From a bacterium (GTDB lineage: Bacteria > BMS3Abin14), in NCBI GenBank assembly GCA_020352595.1, contig CP070682.1:134928-144621 (forward strand): a DNA stretch of 9,694 bases, read 5' to 3'. Positions 5,599 to 9,694 of this stretch are shown here, piece after piece; the stretch's first letter is position 1; each line of letters begins with the position of its first letter. The notes beneath the pieces were generated by a model. It was not told the origin of the DNA. It was given only the letters and a program-made list of their open reading frames with translations, and made no database searches. The position numbers and the translations under genes are program-made.

Positions 5599-7296
5599 AT
5601 GGGCTCGGAAGTAGGGTTCGCACGGTCCGTGCGCATCCTGGCCGGTTACCGGATCAGGGAGTTCGTCAACCTTTTCCGTTTCGGGAACAAAAGGACGTGG
5701 GCCTGGACACTGGCCGTCGTCGGGCTGGGAGCGGCCTTCATATGGTTCGACCACCTGTTCTTTACCCGCCTCATCGCCGCCATCCAGGAAAAGCTGGAGT
5801 TCCTCGCTCCCTACATGCTCCAGCAGCTGGTGCACACGCTGTTTCTGTCCTTCTTCGGTCTGCTGGTCCTCTCCAGCATGTCCTCCTCCCTTTCGGGCTT
5901 CTACATGAGCCGGGAGCTGCCGCTGCTCATCACGTCACCGGTGTCCCCCTCGGCTTTCATCCTTCAGCGGTTCGTCCTCGTTTTTTTCCAGAGTGCCTGG
6001 ATGATCCTCGTCTTCGGTGCTCCACCTTTCTTCGCCTACGCCGGCAGGCTGGGGCTGGGCATGGATTTCGTGGCGGGATGGGCACCGGTGTTTGTGCTCC
6101 TCGTGATCATACCGGTCCTTCTGGGTTCCACCCTGGGGATGCTCCTCATGCGGCTCCTTCCGGCGTCCCGGGTCAACCAGGTGGTGAGCTTCATCAGCCT
6201 TTCGGTGGCAGCGGTGATCATCCTCCTATTCCGCATGAGCAGGCCTGAACGTCTTTTCATGGACGTCCCCACTGAAGAGGTCATGGAGTTCGTCCAGGCC
6301 ATGACCGTGCCGGAATCTCCTCTCATGCCCACCAGTTGGGCCACTACGGCCGTGGTTGATCTCAGCACGGGTGGTTTCACCCCGGTCTACTGGAAGAACC
6401 TCCTTTTCCTGGCCTGTGCGGCAGCGATCACTGCCGGGTTCTTCTACCTCGCCTTCCGTCTCTTCTACTTCAGAAGCCTCGCGTCGGTGGATGAGGGGCA
6501 GACAAGGAAGGAAAGGAAGGGAAAGAGCCGCATAGAGAACATGCTCGGCGGGGTGGATCCCGTGATAGGATCCTACCTCACCAAGGACATCCTTCTGTTC
6601 GCGCGCGACCCTGCGCGGTGGACCCAGCTCTTTCTGCTGGGTGCCCTCGTCGTCCTCTACGTGTATAACGCCTACAGCTTCCCCCTGGGAGGGGTTTTCT
6701 ACAGGAACCTGGTGGCCTTCCTGAACCTGGCCATAAGCGGTTTCGTTCTCTCCGCCCTCTGCGTGCGCTTCGTGTTCCCCTCAGTGAGCCTCGAGGGCAG
6801 ATCCCTCTGGGTGACCCTCTCCTCACCAGTTTCCATGAGGAAGTTCTTTCTCTCCAAGTATCTGTTCGCCGCACTGCCCCTGTCCCTGGTATCCGTGGTG
6901 CTCTCGGTGGCAACGAACCTGGTCATGGGCGTGCGGGGCGGCATGATGGTCCTCTTTTCGGCAGCCTCCCTGGCAATGGCCCTCGCCCTGACAGGGCTGA
7001 GCCTGGGCATGGGCGCCGTGTACCCCCGCTTCGATTTCGAGAACGAGGCGCAGATCCCGGCCTCCCCCGGCGGTGTGGCATCCATGATCATCAGCCTGGC
7101 CTATATCGGACTCATGGTCATCCTCCTCGCGGCACCCGTATACAGGCTGTTCGCCTACAGGATGGGTCTTGCCGCGCTGACGAAGGGTGACGCCGTGTTC
7201 GGCCTTGCCGGCGCGGGCGCCCTTTCCCTGGCGGTGGCCGTGCTTCCTCTGGCAGCGGGGCTCAGGAGGGTCGGTGAATGGTCCAGCCTGCGATGA
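5599..7296 (+). CDS. Large ABC exporter permease (putative ABC_tran_2 / ABC-2 type)
   Basis: A 565-residue membrane protein with many hydrophobic segments, for example about 36-48, 80-100, 118-145, 155-185, 195-212, 270-288, 345-360, 372-392, 415-440, 450-475, 490-510 and 535-555. It is the expected membrane partner of the preceding ATPase. Its length is about twice that of a simple ABC-2 permease, and it has two similar segments: R-x-L followed by SPVS at 105-115 (SRELPLLITSPVS), and again from 401 (GRSLWVTLSSPVS). Each is followed by an amphipathic stretch and a long hydrophobic pair. A charged cytoplasmic linker (about 298-315, rich in Lys/Arg/Glu) separates the halves. I place it in the putative ATP-binding-cassette exporter permease family, without a known substrate. 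The ATG start has only a weak GTGGGA upstream. Confidence 0.85.
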   Translation: MGSEVGFARSVRILAGYRIREFVNLFRFGNKRTWAWTLAVVGLGAAFIWFDHLFFTRLIAAIQEKLEFLAPYMLQQLVHTLFLSFFGLLVLSSMSSSLSGFYMSRELPLLITSPVSPSAFILQRFVLVFFQSAWMILVFGAPPFFAYAGRLGLGMDFVAGWAPVFVLLVIIPVLLGSTLGMLLMRLLPASRVNQVVSFISLSVAAVIILLFRMSRPERLFMDVPTEEVMEFVQAMTVPESPLMPTSWATTAVVDLSTGGFTPVYWKNLLFLACAAAITAGFFYLAFRLFYFRSLASVDEGQTRKERKGKSRIENMLGGVDPVIGSYLTKDILLFARDPARWTQLFLLGALVVLYVYNAYSFPLGGVFYRNLVAFLNLAISGFVLSALCVRFVFPSVSLEGRSLWVTLSSPVSMRKFFLSKYLFAALPLSLVSVVLSVATNLVMGVRGGMMVLFSAASLAMALALTGLSLGMGAVYPRFDFENEAQIPASPGGVASMIISLAYIGLMVILLAAPVYRLFAYRMGLAALTKGDAVFGLAGAGALSLAVAVLPLAAGLRRVGEWSSLR

Positions 7297-7413
7297 TCCT
7301 GCACACTGCGGCAAGGAAAACGCGGAGAGGGGGAGGACCCCTCATCCGGCACCCACGGGACACAGGTCCACGTTAAAGAACCGGGCAGCGATGCCCCTTG
7401 TCAAGGGAGCACG
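7297..7413 (+). promoter_or_regulatory. 117-bp gap with three small hairpins before the 127-aa gene
   Basis: Three perfect inverted repeats are visible. GAGGGG/CCCCTC (7327-7332 with 7338-7343) has a 5-nt loop. GGGCA/TGCCC (7383-7387 with 7392-7396) is closed by a GCGA loop, which fits the GNRA class. CCCTT/AAGGG (7395-7399 with 7403-7407) has a 3-nt loop and would cover part of the Shine-Dalgarno AGGGAG (7404-7409). The last two share bases 7395-7396, so they cannot both form fully. None is followed by a T-run. They may modulate translation of the next gene or be stabilising structures; the stems are short, so chance is possible. Confidence 0.35.
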
Positions 7414-7797
7414 ATGAAGCTTTCCGATGAAAAGAGGGAGGATCTTTTCGCCCTTGTGCAGCGCCTGGGGGAAATGGAGCCCGGTGAGTTGAAGTCGCAT
7501 TTCAAAGAGGACGTCCTGGCATCACTTCGCCTGGCGGCCGAGCAGTTGAGAGATGGGCTGGTCGTCGAGAGGTACCTGTCCGAGAGGCGGTTCGTCGAGA
7601 TCGTGCGGGAACTCCACGAGACGATGAGGATCTGGTCCGGGAGGCTGGAACAGACCCTTCAAAGCGCAGGGGAGGCATCGGCCGGAGGTGACGCCCGACG
7701 GGCAATATGGATCCTCAGGGGGTTCGCGAAATTCTGCCCTTCGGCCCACTACCGGAGCGTCGCCGAAGAGGCAGCATCCAGTTATGAAAAAGAGTGA
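7414..7797 (+). CDS. Hypothetical helical protein, 127 aa
   Basis: I do not recognise this protein. It is charged, appears almost entirely alpha-helical, and has no signal peptide or membrane segment, so a cytosolic location is likely. Residues 1-75 alternate Glu/Lys/Arg with Leu/Val in a pattern suited to helical bundles or a short coiled coil. The C-terminal part, GDARRAIWILRGFAKFCPSA then YRSVAEEAASSYE, has the small/large residue spacing of a TPR-like helix pair, but one repeat is too little to call a TPR protein. One cysteine is present (in FCPSA). The start is well supported by AGGGAG (7404-7409) 4 nt before the ATG. It lies 117 bp after the permease on the same strand, so it may end that operon or have its own promoter. 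Confidence 0.75.
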   Translation: MKLSDEKREDLFALVQRLGEMEPGELKSHFKEDVLASLRLAAEQLRDGLVVERYLSERRFVEIVRELHETMRIWSGRLEQTLQSAGEASAGGDARRAIWILRGFAKFCPSAHYRSVAEEAASSYEKE

Positions 7798-7825
7798 AGG
7801 ATCGGCGTGGTGAACAGCTTCCCGA

Positions 7826-7878
7826 GGGGTCAGTCCGGCTCCTGCTGGAAACTTGCGCTCCAGGGGCCGCCTGACCCC
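7826..7878. terminator. Two-part hairpin between convergent genes (possible bidirectional terminator)
   Basis: GGGGTCAG (7826-7833) is the exact reverse complement of CTGACCCC (7871-7878). Inside it, GGCTCCTG (7837-7844) pairs over 8 bp with CAGGGGCC (7861-7868), with one G-U wobble. The internal loop is small (3 and 2 nt) and the apical loop 16 nt. It lies in the 109-bp gap where the plus-strand operon meets the minus-strand nadB-aroQ pair, the usual place for a shared terminator. Neither strand has a T-run after the stem, so intrinsic termination by the standard mechanism is not shown. It could instead act as an mRNA 3'-end stabiliser. Confidence 0.45.
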
Positions 7879-7906
7879 AAGGATGGTCACGCGTGCTCAG
7901 GGGACC

Positions 7907-8185
7907 TCAATCCTCCTCCTGAAGGCGCCTGCTCTCGGCCATGATCACCTCGTAGATCCTCACAAGGGACTCCGGATCCATGGGGCCCTTTGCGCCCTCC
8001 GAGATCTTCCGCTTTATCTTGCCCTCACGGGCCGGGTCGAGGATGGGCATCCCGATCTCCTTTTTCACCTCGCCGATCTCCTTAGCCAGGGAAGCCCTCT
8101 CCTGGAGCAGTTCGATGATCCGCTTATCCACGGTGTCGATGGCGCCGCGCAGATTCAGTATTCTCTGGTCCTGTTTTCCGGGCAT
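7907..8185 (-). CDS. aroQ: Chorismate mutase, stand-alone AroQ type
   Basis: AroQ converts chorismate to prephenate, the first step towards phenylalanine and tyrosine. The 92-residue protein is a single AroQ helical domain, the length of the free-standing enzyme, without the prephenate dehydratase or dehydrogenase parts of PheA/TyrA. Comparison with the E. coli P-protein mutase domain aligns all its known active-site positions: Arg13 (E. coli R11), Arg30 (R28), Lys41 (K39), Asp50 (D48), Arg53 (R51), Glu54 (E52), Ser85 (S84) and Gln89 (Q88). It should therefore be active. GGGAG 5 nt before the ATG supports the start. The gene begins 15 bp after the nadB stop and is probably co-transcribed with it. 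The name aroQ refers to the fold family. Confidence 0.93.
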   Translation of the reverse strand: MPGKQDQRILNLRGAIDTVDKRIIELLQERASLAKEIGEVKKEIGMPILDPAREGKIKRKISEGAKGPMDPESLVRIYEVIMAESRRLQEED

Positions 8186-8200
8186 GTCGTCTCCCGATCC

Positions 8201-9694
8201 TCATGTCTTCATGTACTGCCGCCTGTTGAGGACGGTGTCCTTGCGAAAAGCCTCGTCAGGCTCAGGGTAATCGAGGGTGTAATGGAGGCCGCGGCTCTCC
8301 TTGCGGGCCATGGCGCACCGGATGATGAGCAGCGACACGTAAACGAGGTTTCTCAGTTCGATGAGGTCCCTGGTGATCCTGAAGTTCCAGTAATATTCCT
8401 CGACCTCCCTCTTGAGCAGGTCGATCCTGTGGAGGGCCCTTTCAAGACGTCTGTTTGTGCGGACAATACCCACGTAGTTCCACATGGTCCGGCGTATCTC
8501 ATCCCAGTTGTGCGTGATGACGACGTTCTCGTCCGAGTCCACCGCATCCCCGGGATCCCAGGGAGGTATGACCACGAAGGGGTGCTGCGCTGCTGCGGGC
8601 AGTGAAGCCTTGAGGCTATTGGCTATGCGCCCCGCCATGACGAGGGATTCCAGAAGGGAGTTGCTGGCAAGGCGATTGGCACCGTGCAGTCCCGTGCAGG
8701 CCGTCTCGCCGCAGGCGTAAAGGCCTGGAACGGAGGTTTTCCCCTCAAGGTCGGTGACGACTCCGCCGCAAAGATAGTGTGCGGCGGGCACCACAGGCAG
8801 GGGTTCCTTGGTCATGTCAAAGCCGTAATCCAGGCACTGGGCGTAGATGTTGGGAAATCGGTCGATGATCTCCCTTGCCGGCTTGTGGGTGATATCCAGG
8901 AGGACGTTGTCGTCGCCCCTTTTCTTCAGTTCGCTGTCGATGGCTCTTGCCACAATGTCCCTGGGCGCAAGGTCTTTCATGGGGTGGTAGTTTCCCATGA
9001 ACGCCTTGCCGTCCAGGGTCCTGAGGACCGCGCCTTCACCCCTGACCGCCTCGCTTATGAGGAACGACTTGGCCTCCGGATGGAAGAGACATGTGGGATG
9101 GAACTGGATGAACTCCATGTTGGAGATGTCCGCGCCCGCCCGGTAGGCCATGGCGATCCCCGCACCGGACGCGATGTCAGGGTTGCTGGTGTAAAGGTAC
9201 GCCTTGCCTGCGCCTCCGGTGGCCAGGACGACGGCGCGCGAGCGCAGCGTGATGATATCCCCCGTCCTCGAGTCGTGGATGTAGCAACCGATGCAGAGAT
9301 CGTCGGCCGGATGTGCGGGAAGTGTGCCCTCCAGAGAGCCCCTGGTGACCAGGTTGAGCGCCGTGTGATGCGTCAGGAGGCGGATCCGTCCGGACCTCTC
9401 CACTGCCCTGAGGAGGACTCTCTGGACCTCGCGGCCGGTCATGTCCTGGGCGTGGACGATGCGACGGTGGCTGTGACCCCCCTCGCGTCCAAGGTCCAGT
9501 TCGCCGTTTTCCGACAGGCTGAACCGGGCACCCAGGTCGATGAGGTCCCTGATGGCGCTGGGACCTTCCCTGATGATGGTTTCGACAGCGTCCTCGTGAC
9601 AGATGCCGGCACCGGCCTCCAATGTGTCCCTGATGTGGTACTCGAACCTGTCCGCGTCGTCGAGGACAGTGGCGATACCGCCCTGAGCCTTGGA
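8201..9694 (-). CDS. nadB: L-aspartate oxidase NadB (N-terminus outside the window)
   Basis: NadB oxidises L-aspartate to iminoaspartate with FAD, using O2 or fumarate as acceptor; NadA then makes quinolinate for NAD. The frame is open to the window edge, giving 497 residues that begin SKAQGGIATVLDDADRFEYH, a segment inside the flavoprotein domain. The FAD dinucleotide-binding GxGxxG at the N-terminus is therefore missing only because of the edge. Family motifs in order: GREGGHSHRRIVHAQDMTG, FIQFHPTC (substrate-side His), SEAVRGEGA, VVPAAHYLCGGV and the FAD-binding YACGETACTGLHGANRLASN, then the C-terminal helical arm with the MWNYVGIVR segment. These distinguish it from fumarate reductase or succinate dehydrogenase flavoproteins, mainly through the PAAHYxCGGV and GLHGANRLASNS versions. 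aroQ follows 15 bp downstream. Confidence 0.96.
   Translation of the reverse strand, partial: SKAQGGIATVLDDADRFEYHIRDTLEAGAGICHEDAVETIIREGPSAIRDLIDLGARFSLSENGELDLGREGGHSHRRIVHAQDMTGREVQRVLLRAVERSGRIRLLTHHTALNLVTRGSLEGTLPAHPADDLCIGCYIHDSRTGDIITLRSRAVVLATGGAGKAYLYTSNPDIASGAGIAMAYRAGADISNMEFIQFHPTCLFHPEAKSFLISEAVRGEGAVLRTLDGKAFMGNYHPMKDLAPRDIVARAIDSELKKRGDDNVLLDITHKPAREIIDRFPNIYAQCLDYGFDMTKEPLPVVPAAHYLCGGVVTDLEGKTSVPGLYACGETACTGLHGANRLASNSLLESLVMAGRIANSLKASLPAAAQHPFVVIPPWDPGDAVDSDENVVITHNWDEIRRTMWNYVGIVRTNRRLERALHRIDLLKREVEEYYWNFRITRDLIELRNLVYVSLLIIRCAMARKESRGLHYTLDYPEPDEAFRKDTVLNRRQYMKT

Noticed and set aside
7853..8605. Plus-strand open frame of 250 codons opposite aroQ and nadB
   Set aside because: It is the complement of two well-identified genes, crosses their boundary, and contains no recognisable motif.
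1..9694. Defence, phage, CRISPR or mobile-element content
   Set aside because: No regular direct-repeat array, transposase, integrase, nuclease-helicase defence set or toxin-antitoxin pair is visible; recG is a housekeeping helicase and codon use is uniform.

Overview
The window looks like a chromosomal segment of a GC-rich bacterium, most plausibly a Desulfobacterota-type (former Deltaproteobacteria) anaerobe. This placement is an inference. It rests on the family resemblance of the sigma factor, the stand-alone AroQ beside nadB, and the general style of the proteins. Arginine codons AGG and AGA are used freely in all genes, so codon use looks uniform and nothing stands out as recently transferred. 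No transposase, phage, CRISPR, tRNA or rRNA gene was recognised.

Layout: (1) 1-1701, the 3' part of recG, cut by the window edge. (2) 1702-2026, a 325-bp intergenic region with a strikingly AT-rich core, a cluster of DnaA-box-like 9-mers and a large hairpin just before the next gene. (3) 2027-7797, seven plus-strand genes that probably form one long transcription unit or two overlapping ones: ndk, rlmN, an RpoH-like sigma factor, a tiny putative exported protein, an ABC ATPase, its large two-unit permease, and an unrecognised 127-aa helical protein. The spacing is tight up to the permease (about 13 bp, a 4-bp ATGA overlap, a 26-bp overlap, then 64 and 33 bp), followed by a 117-bp gap before the last gene. 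(4) 7798-7906, a convergent gap holding a strong two-part hairpin. (5) 7907-9694 on the minus strand, nadB (5' end cut by the window edge) followed 15 bp later by a stand-alone AroQ chorismate mutase.

Most genes are housekeeping: fork rescue (RecG), nucleotide balance (Ndk), rRNA/tRNA methylation (RlmN), transcription (sigma factor), NAD synthesis (NadB) and aromatic amino acid synthesis (AroQ). The ABC pair is an EcsA-type ATPase with a permease whose two halves share a recognisable motif; its substrate cannot be read from the sequence. I found no convincing undescribed multi-gene system. The items most worth checking are the DnaA-box cluster with its AT-rich flank upstream of ndk, the structured ndk leader, the tiny exported protein between the sigma gene and the ABC genes, and the duplicated motif in the permease.
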